Shown: piece after piece, positions 9,883-22,537 of the stretch | Layout of the letters: each line of letters begins with the position of its first letter | How positions within the stretch are numbered: the first letter of the stretch is position 1 | NCBI GenBank assembly: GCA_029237695.1 | Contig: CM055277.1 | Span: 40,520,242 to 40,584,241 of the forward strand | Reading direction: 5' to 3' | DNA length: 64,000 nucleotides | DNA from: Conchocele bisecta | Lineage: Eukaryota; Mollusca; Bivalvia; Lucinida; Thyasiridae | Program-made: the position numbers and the translations under genes | Notes under the pieces: model-generated | Databases searched by the model: none | What the model was told of the DNA's origin: nothing | What the model saw: the letters and a program-made list of their open reading frames with translations, nothing else

Positions 9883-12690
9883 TTATACATGTATATGTAG
9901 AAACACATACACAATAAAATAATCAATATTTACAGTTGATACATGCACTGTTTGGATCCGGTTGTTTTTATCCGCAAATTCGTCATCCCATTTTGTCTTG
10001 GATTTATGCACAACCGGTTTCTGTTGATTACAAAAGATGTAAAATAGCTTCTTATTACATTCGTTCGTGGTTTTTATTTGTTCCATTAATATTATCTTTG
10101 TATGTATCGTGTTTACTCTTTCATTTATAATCCGTGTTCTCCAGTATTGAGGAATGCACGAACTCAGTTTGAAGTATTTTAAGTAGTAATCGTTATTACT
10201 ACTATTAAATAGTTATTTTATTTCTGTAAAATTAAAGAATGATGTAGTTCTATAATCGTATAGTTGTTCTATATATTTAATTCCCTTATTAGCCCATTCC
10301 TTGTAGTAAAACATTCTTCCATTACCTTTTATTTTCGAATTGTTCCATAAAATTTGCTTTGATATTGTTTCTGGATTATCGCATAAATTTAACTTGCACC
10401 ATGATTTAAGAACATGTGTCAAAAAGTTATTTTTTATCAAATGTTTTGCGTCTGTTTGATTTACATTTCCTTCAAATATATGTACACCACCAAAAGGCTT
10501 CAAATAGTTCAAATATAGTACTTTCCATTTTCCGTTATTTTCAGTTTGTGCAAGTGGTTTGACCCATGTAGCCTTTAGTTCATCAATAAATGATTCTAAT
10601 TCTATCATTTTTAGCCCGCCTTCTTCGAACGCTTTAACAATATATTTTCTGCTAATTTTATCAGGCTTTAAATCCCAGAGAAAATCAAACATAATGCGTA
10701 TAATTTGATTGATAGTCTCCTGCTTAGGATTATCTAGAACTGTTAAAGGGAATATTAATTTTGGAAATGCAAAACTTTTAATGACATTTATTTTACCTAG
10801 TATGGTGAGTTTTCTTTTTTTCCATTTGCTTAAACATTGCTGAAATTCCTTTATTTTAGTATCTATGTTTAAAATATATGTACTTTAGTTTCATCATTAC
10901 AAAACAATATCCATACAGTTTTGGCCACATCTGCAGTCCGTGAAAATGGTTTATCACCACAGTACGTAGTTGTAGAGTTCTTAGTCGAACCTGTTCTAAA
11001 CAATATTGACTTAGAATAGTTTATACGTAAACCTGAAATGTTTCCAAAATTATCTATTGTACTAATTAATATTTCGAGAGATTGTCTGGACCCATCCATG
11101 CAAAATGTAGCATCATCCGCGAAAATAGTATTTATTATTTCTGCACTGTTTATCAGTTTATAGTATTCCTTTTAGTAATTGATTTTTTTCGGATACTGTG
11201 CGAGAGTATTTCTATTGCGATTATGAATAAATAAGGAGATAATGGACATCATTGTCTTACTCCTCTTCCCAAGCAAAACAAATCCGAAAGATAGCCATTA
11301 ATTGTTACACAACTAGATATATTATGATAAAATATTTCAATCCATTTGATTAAACTGGGTCCGAAGTTTAGAAATGTTAATACCTTAATTATGTACTCAT
11401 GATACTATCAAATGTTGTTTTTCAAAATCAGAGAAAAATATGAGTATATTTTTATCATTTGCGTGTTCAATTACTTCGGATAAGAGCCTTACATTTTCTC
11501 CAATATATCTACCTTTAATACATCCTGTTTGTGAAGAATCTATTAAATTATTTAATACCTTTTTATTCTATTCGCGATAGCCTTTGTTGCGGTTTTGTAG
11601 TCGATATTTAGCAAACTTATTGGTCTCCAGTTGGCGAAGTGTGTTGTACCTTTACCTGTTTTTGGAATTAAATTTATAACACTTTGTGTTTGTAGTGTTG
11701 TTAGGTCGCATTGTTCCATCGACAAGTTTAGTGATTTTACCAAATTGCTTTCTATGTCATTCCAAAACACTTTGGAAAATTATACAGTTATTCCATCCGA
11801 ACCAGGGCTCTTATTACTTTTCATTTCTTTGAAGGCATTATAACATTCAGCTTCTGTTAATATACCTTCACATTTATGTTTCTCCTCATCATTTAATTTA
11901 TTATTATAATCATTTGGGAAAAAGTTAATATCACAATCTGTACATTATCTTACATTTTTCTAATATAGTTTTTCATAATAATATTTTTCTTCTACCAAAA
12001 TGTGTTCCTTGTCTGTAACAAGTTTTCCATTTACACTTAGCTGTGCAATAATTTGTCTTTCAAATTTTATTTTTTCGAGCTCCGCAAAAAAAATTGAATT
12101 ATTTTCTCCAGCCTCCACCCAATTTACTTTCGATCGAACAATAATTTCTGCTCGTCTTTTGTAAATTTCTTTGAGACGGCTTTTACAATTATTTAATTCA
12201 TTGATTGCTTCAGGTGTGAGCTTTTTTATTACTTAATAGATAAATGTGCTCCTGTAATTTATTTTCGTCTGTTTTATCTTTTCTAATACGTTTGGTAGTA
12301 TATTTGAACAGAATTTAATTATTCAGTTTAAAATATCCTGGGCCTCTAGGCTGATCATTGATATTTATCATGATTTGTACCAATGAATGATCTGTTTTTA
12401 TACTACTTTTTATTTCACTTTTAGAAACAGTATTCACCAAATTGTCTGATAGTAAACATAATCTAGTCTACATAAGATAGGTGGTCTAGAATTAGAATGC
12501 CATGTATATATTTGTTTTTGTTCCGTGTGTTTGCCTCCATGTTGACAAAGGTTGCGTTAATGGTGTTTATGTCGCCCGCCAAGATATCAAGTCTGGAATC
12601 TACAACGCCACATGATACACGACATGTGATTTTGTACATACGAACATGGGCAATATATCTCATGAACATTATTTACAACATTGACGATAT
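9883..12690 (-). pseudogene. L1/Tx1-like LINE ORF2, heavily decayed
   Basis: A second, unrelated LINE read on the minus strand. From its 5' side: endonuclease fragment (ILAGDINTIN, near 12590), a linker, the reverse transcriptase block VINLIPKTGKG...NWRPISLLNIDYK (11770-11552), the catalytic motif FADDATFC (near 11110) followed by GLRINYSKS, then the C-terminal region FLWDLKPDKISRKYIVKAFEEGGLKM (10692-10213, quoted in parts), and a last piece VVHKSKTKWDDEF near 9980. The NWRPISLLN and GGLKM segments are typical of L1/Tx1 proteins. Many frameshifts and stops separate these islands, so the copy is old. Exact ends are not visible. Confidence 0.8.
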
Positions 12691-12869
12691 TTTCCGTAAA
12701 TGACATCGAAACGTGACGAAAATTTCACGACAAATGAGGAATTTTAATCCGCATTTGCTAATCAAATTTCCTCATCTTTCAACATCATTTGTCGAAAATA
12801 TCATAGTTACTGTTAATATATTACATGCAAAATTGCCTATGTACGTGGGTAAAATATCATGCGGCGTCG

Positions 12870-13118
12870 CTAGTTTAGTTATGTGGCTATGACTGGAGAA
12901 ATATGACTTATGTGGGATGTGTGACCAGTACAGCTCCTGGTCAAATAGCACGCCAGTAGCATGATAACGATCTGAATTGCTTGTTAGACGCATGACGGGT
13001 GTTTCATTGAACGAACGGTGAACAGTGCAGATCCTGATCAGACTGTGCGGATGCACAGGCCAATCTGGATTTACACTGGTCGCAAAACTAGTCACCCTAT
13101 TTCTCCAGTCACAGCCAC
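12870..13118. mobile_element. MITE with TGTGACTGGAGAAAT ends
   Basis: Left end ATGTGGCTATGACTGGAGAAA, right end TTTCTCCAGTCACAGCCACAT. About 245 bp with no coding capacity; the inside contains GATCCTGATCAGACTG-type short palindromes. Other copies: 40193-40390 and 42190-42430, and an end fragment at 13345-13380. Confidence 0.8.
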
Positions 13119-13509
13119 ATATGCATTGCGGTTAGACACAGTGAATTCCACTTTATACACTACAAATTACCTATATCGATCAATTGTACCATTTTATTTC
13201 TTCAAATTCCATAGAGTTTGTGTTTTATTATATTATTTATTGCTATACACTGCAGAGGGGAGATAATTTGACAATTTATTTCCACTATTACTCCACTAAA
13301 AGCACAATTCGGTTTTTGGTTGTGAAATGATAATGTACTGTGCCATAAACCCAAATTCTCCAGTCACAGACACGTATCTGCAATCGCTTCGTGGACAAAG
13401 ACCATTATGTATGATGCTTTATGGCAGGTTGCAATTACATTGTTAGTATTATAAAATGTCATTCCCGAACGAAACCTACTATAAATTCATGTCAGGTTGA
13501 CATACTGGC

Positions 13510-13712
13510 ATACACTACCGCCAGCGCTAATCTTGCCAATATTTGTCAATTCTCAAAGTAAATTATGCTCGAAATTTTAACCAGCTTGATTGGCTGAGCC
13601 TGAGCTGTGCTCAGGCACAGCTAATCAAACTGCTTGATTTAGAGTTGAGCTTGTCAATCGATGTTCAGAAACATTGACATCTGGGCAAGATTAACGCAGG
13701 CGCAGGTGTACC
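13510..13712. mobile_element. MITE with GCTAATCTTGCCA ends
   Basis: Left end CGCTAATCTTGCCAATAT and right end TGGGCAAGATTAACGC are inverted. The middle holds a palindrome around GATTGGCTGAGCCTGAGC. A second copy at 23215-23404 is the sequence into which Polinton element 1 inserted. Confidence 0.7.
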
Positions 13713-13819
13713 GATGGCTGAGTTGGCGTCTAATGCCGATCGTCGGCAGAAAGACGTGGAACAGACAGTAGTGTTGATCCAGATCATCCTACATGTCTGC
13801 GCAATGATAAGGCACTGCA

Positions 13820-13930
13820 TTATTTGCCAGATTCATATTTTCACACTTATTAATGTTATTGCGATCAGTGTAGACCCAGATCAGACTGCACATATGTGCA
13901 GTCTGATCTGGGTCTACTCTGTTCGCAAAA
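13820..13930. repeat. Short perfect palindrome
   Basis: AGACCCAGATCAGACTGCAC is followed directly by ATATGTGCAGTCTGATCTGGGTCT, giving a near-perfect hairpin. The inside of the TGTGACTGGAGAAAT MITE family contains similar motifs, so this is probably a derivative. Confidence 0.6.
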
Positions 13931-14093
13931 CTCAATTGTTGTTCTATTCAGTAAGAAATAAACGCTGAAATACAGCATAGTGATACAGTAGCGCTTTTCT
14001 GCAGGTCAACTATACGTACTATACCAATACTTTACGCATACTATACCAATACGATATGTTTTCTATACGATATGCATATAGTATAAACGTACG

Positions 14094-14376
14094 CAGGCGC
14101 GGATACAAGGGTGGGGGGGGGGGGGGTGGTCCAGGGCGTCCGGACCCCACCCCCCCCCCAGGCAAAAAAAAATCTACAATGCTCGAATAGTTAGATGACT
14201 TTTTTCATGGTCCTAGGTGTCAGGAAATCGCATCTGCGGCGATCTGGCATCTAAAAATTTCATGGGGGAGGAGCCCCCAGACCCCCCTACTTTACGATTT
14301 CGCGCTCGCGGAGGTCGGCTATTCCGAATTGTAATTACAGACCCCCCCCCTGCAATTATTTCTGTATACGCGCCTG
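14094..14376. mobile_element. MITE with CAGGCGCG ends
   Basis: Ends CAGGCGCGGATACA and (reverse complement) CAGGCGCGTATACA. Inside are long G and C runs and GGAGCCCCCAGACCCCC-type motifs. No target duplication was seen. An open frame across it (14217-14630) is accidental. It interrupts a TATACGATA-rich repeat that also occurs, inverted, at 22900-23130. Confidence 0.75.
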
Positions 14377-16030
14377 GACTACGGTATATTTGTACTGTAC
14401 ATACCAAACAATATCGTATAGATGTACCATTCAAATCGTACGTTTATACGATTGTTACACATGTGTATAATTCTGGTACGTTTGTATTGTACACACATAC
14501 TAGATTTGTGTACGGTATAAATGTACCATACTACCGTATATTAACGCTGTTGCCGTGTACTATTTGCCCAGTTTTTTTTCATAATATTCAGAAATGCGTA
14601 ATATTAATAATCTATCTGTGTGTTTCATGACATATATTTAAAGAAACTGTGATATTTTCTATAAATGACGTCGATATATATCCACAAAACGAGAAACAAA
14701 ATCCAATTAAATAATGAAAAACTTGTGATTGTTTACGAGATACGATTCGATATGCCTAGCTAGAGTTTAATCTCTCACTCTGTGTTGTTACATGACACTA
14801 CTAGCAACAATAAACCGGCGTCAATAAATAAAACAACAGCACAAACGTATCCGTTTTCCAATCCAGAACTTTATCCCATCTATTTAATTCAAAGTGACTA
14901 GAAAGTCAGCGGTATTGGCGATCTGTTTTTTTTGGTGCGCAAATATAAATCGGCGGGTTATTGCGAGACAAACAGTAAAACCTTGACCTTGACAATTTCT
15001 TGGACAAAAAATAATGTCGTCACTGCCGTTCCGAATATCAAGATTAGACACCACCAAATAGTTTTACTATATAATTTAACCGAATGCCATCCAATAAGGC
15101 CAGTATCTCCTACTTTCACTATTCGTATGGATGCTGTGGGACCCACTTGTACATGACCTGCAGCCAGTATGTACTGGTTCTGCATGAACTAAACAATAGG
15201 TTCACTTACTCCTAAGAAAGAAAAATCCAACCTTGTCATATCCTCCAATATTGTGTACATTATTTGGCCACGGTAACTCCGTTTACATCAAGTGACAAAC
15301 AGGTTCAGTGTTTTCTTTTAAATGCTACAAATATGCTGGAAACTGGTGTTAAAGGCACCCCAAAATGTTCCTCAAGTGAAACTGGGTAGTAATGGATCAA
15401 GATTTGCAAGCAAACGGTGTCTGTGACCTCAAAACACCCGCACTATTTGTGTATACCGGACTACTTTTGCATACACCCTGGGCGATTTCGCACCATTTGG
15501 TGTCTTCTAACCTCAAGAACAAATTAATAGACACCACCATGCTCACAATATATTTATTTTCATATAAAATCAAATTATAATGTGTGGTCTACGGTATAAT
15601 ATGGCAACACTAAGCATCAATTTTGCGTTTTGTTTCATTTTTCGTCGGTATCAAATTACGTTTTCCTATTCTGTTAACATTATTTCGACGCGATCCTATA
15701 GTCGACATGACAATTTCTGAGATCAACACAACTTTTCATGTCTTTCAATTTCAAGCTGCAAGGAGACTGTGAATTGCATATTAACCATAATAACATGGTG
15801 AACATATTGATAATAATTTTAAAATAAAAGCATATTTTAATTTTCGAAACCTGATCATAAAAAAAAAATTAAAAAATTATTTTGGAATTAGATTTTTATT
15901 ACTGCAAACGTTCTGCTCTGGCTGTTGATTTCTATTGGCCCGAATCAAATTTTGTGAAGATTATATTTATTCCGGTGATAGCCATTTCTTCAAAATAAAA
16001 CGGTGTACTTGTGTCACAGAGTGAGACAGA
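14377..16030. other. No gene seen; AT-rich DNA
   Basis: 14380-14540 is rich in TACGATA-like short palindromes. The rest is AT-rich without recognisable coding sequence, RNA gene or clear repeat. Confidence 0.5.
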
Positions 16031-16037
16031 TAAATAA

Positions 16038-16110
16038 CGGCCCGGAATCGAACCAGGGACCTCATGTTTACCGTACCATGCCCATGACTCTACCGAGCAA
16101 GCTAACAAGG
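16038..16110 (-). repeat. tRNA-derived SINE head
   Basis: On the minus strand the sequence has a pol III A-box-like TTAGCTTGCTCGGTAGAG and a B box GGTTCGATTCC at tRNA spacing. There is no clean acceptor stem or CCA context, and non-tRNA sequence follows, so a SINE head is more likely than a working tRNA gene. Confidence 0.6.
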
Positions 16111-16365
16111 CACAGATCATACACACTTCATCCCCATAGTCAGTTGCGTACTGTGACATTCTTCTCCGCCAAATTGAAATTCGTCCTCGAATTCCATGTT
16201 TAATTTTGTCTCCGAATTCCATATGTTTGTGTACAATTTTGGGAGTCTTTATCAGTCACGGTCCTTCGTTGGGCAACAATTGTCACTGGGCAGAAATATT
16301 TCCACCCTGAATTCCATATTTGTGGAACATTTCTTCATCAGTCACGACTCCACGTTGGGAGTAGT

Positions 16366-16692
16366 TGCGGCAAGTAACTGCAGAATACTCAATTATCGTC
16401 CGTACCCAGAGTTACGGTGCTCCAGGTTTTTCCTGCAGAGTATCAAATCGGATCTCATTAGCGCTTTAGCTGTTAATTGTGACATATTTTTCTGTACTTA
16501 TTACACAGAAATGAATGTAAGTATAATACTGACATTATTTTCAATTGGAAAATACAGAAAATATGTCGCAATTAACAGTTGAAGTGCAAATCAGATGTGA
16601 TTTGGTACTTTACAGGGGAAACCTACGGAGAGCACCATAACTCTCGGTACGGACGATACAGGAGTATTCTGCAGAGTTACTTCCCGCAACTA
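16366..16692. mobile_element. Long foldback element
   Basis: The left arm (16366-16430, AAGTAACTGCAGAATACTC, ATCGTCCGTACC) is the reverse complement of the right arm (16625-16692). An inner pair, TGTTAATTGTGACATAT against ATATGTCGCAATTAACA, continues the stem, leaving a loop near 16510-16540. No coding capacity. Confidence 0.75.
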
Positions 16693-16731
16693 CGTTGGGC
16701 GCTAAATGTCACAGGGCGAGAAAGATGCGCA

Positions 16732-16800
16732 CCAGCCCGAAATCGAACCGGGGATCTCTGGTTTATCACACCATCGCTCTACCTACTGAGCAAACTGGGC
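16732..16800 (-). repeat. Second tRNA-derived SINE head
   Basis: Minus strand: A-box-like TGCTCAGTAGGTAGAGC and B-box-like GGTTCGATTTC at tRNA spacing. One B-box mismatch and no intact acceptor stem, so not called as a tRNA gene. Confidence 0.6.
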
Positions 16801-17179
16801 ACAAATACACACTTATTCACCATAGTGATCACTTCATTCAACCAAAAATTCACAAGCTAGAAGTTATGCCAAATTATTACAGTCAACGTCACAGATTATG
16901 CTCTTGGCGACATTAGTGGACACAAATTTGTCCATCAATTTGATCAAATAAACAACGGAATCTGACAGATAACACTACGACGGCGCATGGAAACATCATT
17001 ATTCTGGTACTTGGAATCAAAATGGTGGATATTAAGATCAATATGTGAGGCGCTGACAGAACCTTTAACATTTTTTATCACGATAGCAGCTACAGGGATT
17101 GTTGGACGCATTTATTTACAGAAACAAGAGATTACAACCCGCATTGAATAATATACTAAGTGACATTTTGTTCTAACAT

Positions 17180-17870
17180 ACACCAACTTAGTGATCACAA
17201 TGACGTCCGTGCGTCAGTCCGTGCGTCAGTCCGTCCGAAATCGGTGTATGTTTTTAAATACCATATCCTAAGTCACATTGACTTGAAACATCAAATGCTT
17301 ATTTGCCATCATCCATATATTCATTATGTGTCCCACTCATGCGGCTCCTGTGCCCCAAGGTCAAGGTCAAATGACTTTGAAATTTGTGTTAAAGTTTTTG
17401 CATACCTTATATCTCCACAACACTTACTCAGATTTGCTTCAAACTTCAGATAATTCTTTATTATCATCCATATTTTCATATTATAGCCCATGCATGTGAC
17501 CCATATGCCCAATATCAAGGTCAAATGACTTTCAAATTTGCGCTAAAGCTTTTACATACCTTAATTCAAACTTCAAATAAATATACTCTGGAGACCATCA
17601 AATGCCTCGGTGGGCTCGACATGCGGGCCACGGCCATCTGGTTTTTATTTACCGTAGGCTAAAGTTTTTAAGAACACTATATATCAGAAACAGCTTCGCC
17701 AATTCACTCGAAGCTTCACATGTGTGTTTATCATCATCCATATTTTCATTTTATGCTCAACCCCTGTAACCCCTGTGCCCAATATCAAGGTCAAATTACT
17801 TTGAAATTTACCTCAAAGTTTTTGACATGCCTGCATGTGGACAGTGCGATATAATTGTCACATTGGGCTA
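17180..17870. repeat. Interspersed repeat with CAAGGTCAAATGACTTTGAAA core
   Basis: Three imperfect copies of a roughly 120-bp stretch (near 17335, 17505 and 17780), each with CAAGGTCAAATNACTTTNAAAT. A fourth copy follows the inverted-repeat element at 20225-20410. The clusters of CGTGCGTCAGTCCGT at 17208 are local simple repeats. No gene. Confidence 0.6.
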
Positions 17871-18176
17871 CATACGTACGTACATTCATATGTACGTCAC
17901 TTCGTGCGTCCTGTTGATTTTTTTTTATTTAAAGGTTTTAAAGGTACATGCCCACTCAGTAGGCACAAACTGTTCTTTATAGCAATTAAATAAATGTATA
18001 ATTGTGTCACTATTCCACCAGTTCTAAAAATTACGTGTGCCCGCTATCCATATATGATAATTTAGTAATATTTATTTTACTGATAAATGATAATGATTAG
18101 CGGTGGTATCAAGCTATTTTCATATTCAAATGAGGCATGATATTTTTTAATTATTTATGCTAATTAGTATACTTAA

Positions 18177-19741
18177 CAAAACTAGAAACGTCCCTGTTTT
18201 ATAGCCGGTGTAGCTCTGTCTATGTATGTACCACATGTTCAAAGTACATGTATTTTAAACCGTGGCGATGTTCAGAATACGATCGTGTAGAGTTTAGCCG
18301 ATACACACGGTTTACATAGCGGCCAGTGACCGGAACGTTGATTTCCACTTTTTGCACGTGCACGCTATACTTGTCATCGATAAGGTGATTCAGTTCATGT
18401 CGTACCATTCATGCGATAGGGGCTATTCGGAAAATTAAAACACTTTTTTAATTTTTCACTGTTTTCGATATGCCACGGCTTTCCGAAAACGAGCGAAATC
18501 AGGCAATTGGGATGCTTGCGGGTGGGATGGCCGCCAGGGCGGTCGCGCCTCGGTTTGGTTGCTGTCGGAAGACGATTGATCGTCTTGCAGCCCGGTACCA
18601 GCAGACTGGGGCTGTTCACGACCGGCAGTGACCTGGTAGGCCTCGTGTAACGACGGCTAGAGCCGATCGTTACATTACGTTGACGCACTTACGTCAACGT
18701 CGATTGGCAGCCACAGTCACTGCTAGGCGATACGGTGTCTCAGGGCAGACCATTCGCAACCGGTTACGTCGTAACGCCCAACCAATCCGGGCACGCCGCC
18801 CGTACACTGGTCAGATAATGACCCAACGTCACCGTGCTGCCAGACTGTTATGGGCGCGACGTGATCTGAACTGGAGAAGGGCTGACTGGAACCGAGTTTT
18901 GTTCACCGATGAATCTCGGTTCACAGTTAGTCATGCTGACGGAAGATTACGGGTATACAGGCTTAAAAATGAAAGATTCACCGATTGTTGCATTGTTGAG
19001 AATAACAGGTTTGGGGGAGGGAGCGTAATGGTCTGGGGTGGGATCATGGGAAACCGGAAGACAGATTTGGTTTTTGTACAGGGCAACATCAATGCACAAC
19101 GTTATGTTGCAGATGTGCTAAATGCACATGCCTTACCATTTATCCGTCAGCATGGTCCTGGTGTGACATTGATGCACGACAATGCCCGCCCTCACGTAGC
19201 CAGGGTCACCACTCAATACTTACAGCAAAACAACGTCGACGTCATGCCATGGCCCGCGGTCTCCCCGGATCTCAATCCCATTGAGCACATATGGGATGAG
19301 CTGGGCCGCAAAGCACGAGCTAACCATCAGATTGACAATGTTCGCGATCTTACACGGGCGTTACAACGGGAATGAAGGAATTTGCCCAACGCACTGGTAT
19401 TGCGTTACGTCACGTCGATGCGGCGTAGGATCATTGCATGCATTCATGCAAATGGTGGCCACACTTGGTACTAACGAGATTTACTGAATTTGCCACATTA
19501 CTTATTGAAATTCCATCTCTAAACATTAAGTAACACATTTCTGAGTTTTTGTGATTTTTGATTTTGACCCCTACCGCCCTTGGCCGGTTATCTCTCGAAT
19601 ATTTAACAAGATATCCAAATGCAATTTATTGGCTTTGATACAGAAATGAATGAACTTGTTTTTCCATTTTGATTTTTAAAAGTAACCCTTTTGGTTTTTG
19701 ATGAATCTTTCCTTAAACATGGAGGGACGTTTCTAGTTTTG
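18177..19741 (+). mobile_element. Tc1-like DNA transposon
   Basis: About 1.56 kb with short perfect terminal inverted repeats CAAAACTAGAAACGTCCCT at 18177-18195 and its reverse complement at 19723-19741. It carries one transposase gene. The expected TA target duplication is not clear, so the ends may have been trimmed by a base or two. Confidence 0.85.
18470..19474 (+). pseudogene. Tc1-family transposase with two nonsense codons
   Basis: Cut-and-paste transposase of 334 codons, the usual length of the family. The start is the ATG at 18470, giving MPRLSENERNQAIGMLAGG and an N-terminal paired-type helix-turn-helix (GMAARAVAPRFGCCRKTIDRL, quoted in part). The catalytic core is complete: LFTDESRF, TLMHDNARPH and DLNPIEHIWDEL supply the D, D, E triad. 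One frame holds throughout, but TGA codons interrupt it at 18629-18631 and 19373-19375. The second sits where the family normally has a tryptophan. Only two base changes separate it from an open gene, so it died fairly recently. Confidence 0.9.
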
Positions 19742-20599
19742 CTCAGTACATACCAACTCAGTTATTTGTAGGAATTACATAAGTGTATAATTTTATCACT
19801 ATTCCACCAGTTCTAAACATTACCAGTGCCCGTTATATGGATATAATCATTTAGTAATGTTTATTTCACTGATAGTGACACGCGGTGATATCAGGCTATT
19901 TTCATAGGCAAATGGGGCATGATATTTTTTAATTACTTATACTAATTAAATGTGTCTCCTGAAAAAATAATGTTTTCGACAGATTATAAAGTATGATCAT
20001 TGCACATCAAAAAATAAATGGTAATGTCTTGGTAACATTTTAAGGAAACACGGTTATCGCCCCTGATAACAGTGTGGAAATTTACATCAGATGTAAAATG
20101 TATAATAATGCTAATACATATGTGTATTAATGGTGAATTAATGTTTATTTTGCCCCAAAATGTCTCAGATGATGTCTCTGATATACAGAACATTTTGTGC
20201 CTACTGAGTGGTCATGTACCTTTAAGAACACTATATCTCTGAAACCGCTTCACCAATTCTCTCGAAACTTCACATACTGTGTATTTGTCACCCACATTTT
20301 AATTATTATTTATATGTGCCCAATGTCACGGTCAAATTACTTTGAAATATTTCCCTTAAACTTTTTGTTGGGCTCGCTTGCAGACAGAGCGATATAGTCG
20401 GCACATTGGTGTGCATTCAGGATAATGTTTTTGGTTAAAGTTTGTTTTTAGTTAAAGTTTTTAGGTATACTAAGCCTCGGCGGGTGCGGCATGTTTTTAC
20501 GTCAACGGGTTAAAGCTTTGTTGCAATACAAAAATTGTTTGTACTATCAAATGCATCGGCGGGCACGACATGCAGGCCATGGCCATCTAGTTATGGCAT

Positions 20600-22537
20600 G
20601 CGATTTGATCAGTCGGCCATCGCACCATGACTAGTTTAGCACTTGATCAGTCGGCCATCGCACCAGGACTTGTTTAGTTTAGCACTTGGTCAGTAGGCCA
20701 TCGCACCAGGACTAGTTTAGAACTTGATCAGTCGGCCATCGCACCAGGACTAGTTTAGCACTTGATCAGTAGGCCATCGCACCAGGACTAGTTTAGAACT
20801 TGATCAGTCGGCCATCGCACCAGGACTAGTTTAGCACTTGATCAATCGGCCATCGCTCGAGGACTAGTTTAGAACTTGATCAGTCGGCCATCACACCAGG
20901 ACTACTTTAGCACTTGATCAGTTGGCTATCGCACCGGGACTAGTTTAGCCCTTGATCAGTCTGCCATCGCACCAGGACTAGTCTAGCACTTGATCAGTCG
21001 GCCATCGCAAAAGGACTAGTTTAGAACTTGATCAGTCGGCCATCACACCAGGACTACTTTCGCACTTGATCAGTCGGCCATCATCGCACCGGGACTAGTT
21101 TAGCCCTTGATCAGTCGGCCATCGCACCAGGACTAGTATAGCACTCGATCACTCGGCCATCGCACCAGGACTAGTTTATAACTTGATCAGTCGGCCATCG
21201 CACCAGGACTAGTTTAGCACTTGATCAGTCGGCCATCGCTCCAGGACTAGTTTAGAACTTGATCAGTCGGCCACCACACCAGGACTACCTTAGCACTTGA
21301 TCAGTCGGCCATCGCACCGGGACTAGTTTAGAACTTGATCAGTCGGCCATCGCACCAGGACTGGTTTAGCACTTGATCAGTCGGCCATCGCTCCAGGACT
21401 AGTTTAGAACTTGATCAGCCGGCCATCACACCAGGACTACTTTAGCACTTGATCAGTCGGCCATCGCACCGGGACTAGTTTAGAACTTGATCAGTCGGCC
21501 ATCGCACCGGGACTAGTTTAGAACTTGATCAGTCGGCCACCACACCATGACTACTTTAGCACTTGATCAGTCGGCCATCATCGCACCGGGACTAGTTTAG
21601 CCCTTGATCAGTCGGCCATCGTACCAGGACTAGTATAGCATTCGATCAGTCGGCCATCGCACCAGGACTAGTTTAGAACTTGATCAGTCGACCATCGCAC
21701 CAGGAATAGTTTAGCCCTTGATCAGTCGGCCATCGCACCGGGACTAGTTTAGCACTTGCTCAGTCGGCCATCGCACCAGGACTAGTTTAGTTCTTGATCC
21801 GTCGGCCATCGCACCAGGACTAGTTTCGAACTTGAACAGTCGGCCATCGCACCAGGACTAGTATAGCACTTGGTCAGTCGGCCATCGCACCGGGACTATT
21901 TTAGCCCTTGATCAGTCGGCCATCGCACCAGGACCAGTATAGCACTCGATCAATCGGCCATCGCACCATGACTAGTTTAGAACTTGATCAGTCGGCCATC
22001 GCAACAGGACTAGTTTAGAACTTGATGAGTCGACCATCGCACCAGGAATAGTTTAGTCCTTGATCAGTCGGCCATCGCACCGGGACTAGTTGAGCCCTTG
22101 ATCAGTCGGCCATCGCACCAGGACTAGTATAGCACTCGATCAGTCGGCCATCGCACCATGACTAGTTTAGAACTTGATAAGTCGGCCATCGCACCAGGTC
22201 TAGTTTAGAACTTGATCAGCCGACCATCGCACCAGGTCTAGTTTAGAACTTGATCAGCCGACCATCGCACCAGGAATAGTTTAGCCCTTGATCAGTCGGC
22301 CATCGCACCGGGATTAGTTTAGCCCTTGATCAGTCGGCCATCGCACCAGGACTAGTATAGCACTCGATCAGTCGGCCATCGCACCATAACTAGTTTAGAA
22401 CTTGATCAGTCGGCCATCGCACCATGACTAGTTTAGAACTTGATCAGTCGGCCATAGCACCAAGACTAGTATAGCACTTGATCAGTCGGCCATCGCACCA
22501 TGACTAGTTTAGCACTTGATCATTCGGCCACGTCATC
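20600..22537. repeat. 38-bp satellite array, about 50 units
   Basis: Consensus unit GACTAGTTTAGAACTTGATC followed by AGTCGGCCATCGCACCAG. Units differ at fixed places (TTTAGAAC, TTTAGCCC, TATAGCAC and TGATC or CGATC), and these variants recur in the same order several times, which suggests higher-order units. There is no gene in it. Confidence 0.95.

Larger units (their letters stand above)
17937..20225. mobile_element. Inverted-repeat element with AAAGGTACATG ends, hosting a Tc1
   Basis: Left end AAAGGTACATGCCCACTCAG and the reverse complement of the right end AAAGGTACATGACCACTCAG continue to match for about 40 bp (to ACAAANTGTTCTNTATA). The Tc1 element at 18177-19741 lies inside, and a stretch of the interior (CACTATTCCACCAGTTCTAAA to TGATATTTTTTAATTA) is present on both sides of it in the same orientation. 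A related copy, inverted, is at 35780-36035. Confidence 0.65.

Noticed and set aside
14217..14630. 137-residue open frame
   Set aside because: Starts inside a MITE and runs through palindromic AT-rich DNA; no coding character.
16038..16110. tRNA gene on the minus strand
   Set aside because: A and B boxes are present but the acceptor stem does not pair cleanly and the sequence continues as a repeat; a SINE head fits better.
20600..22537. Regular repeats resembling a CRISPR array
   Set aside because: Units of 38 bp follow each other without distinct spacers, variation is by point changes, and the host is eukaryotic. It is a satellite.
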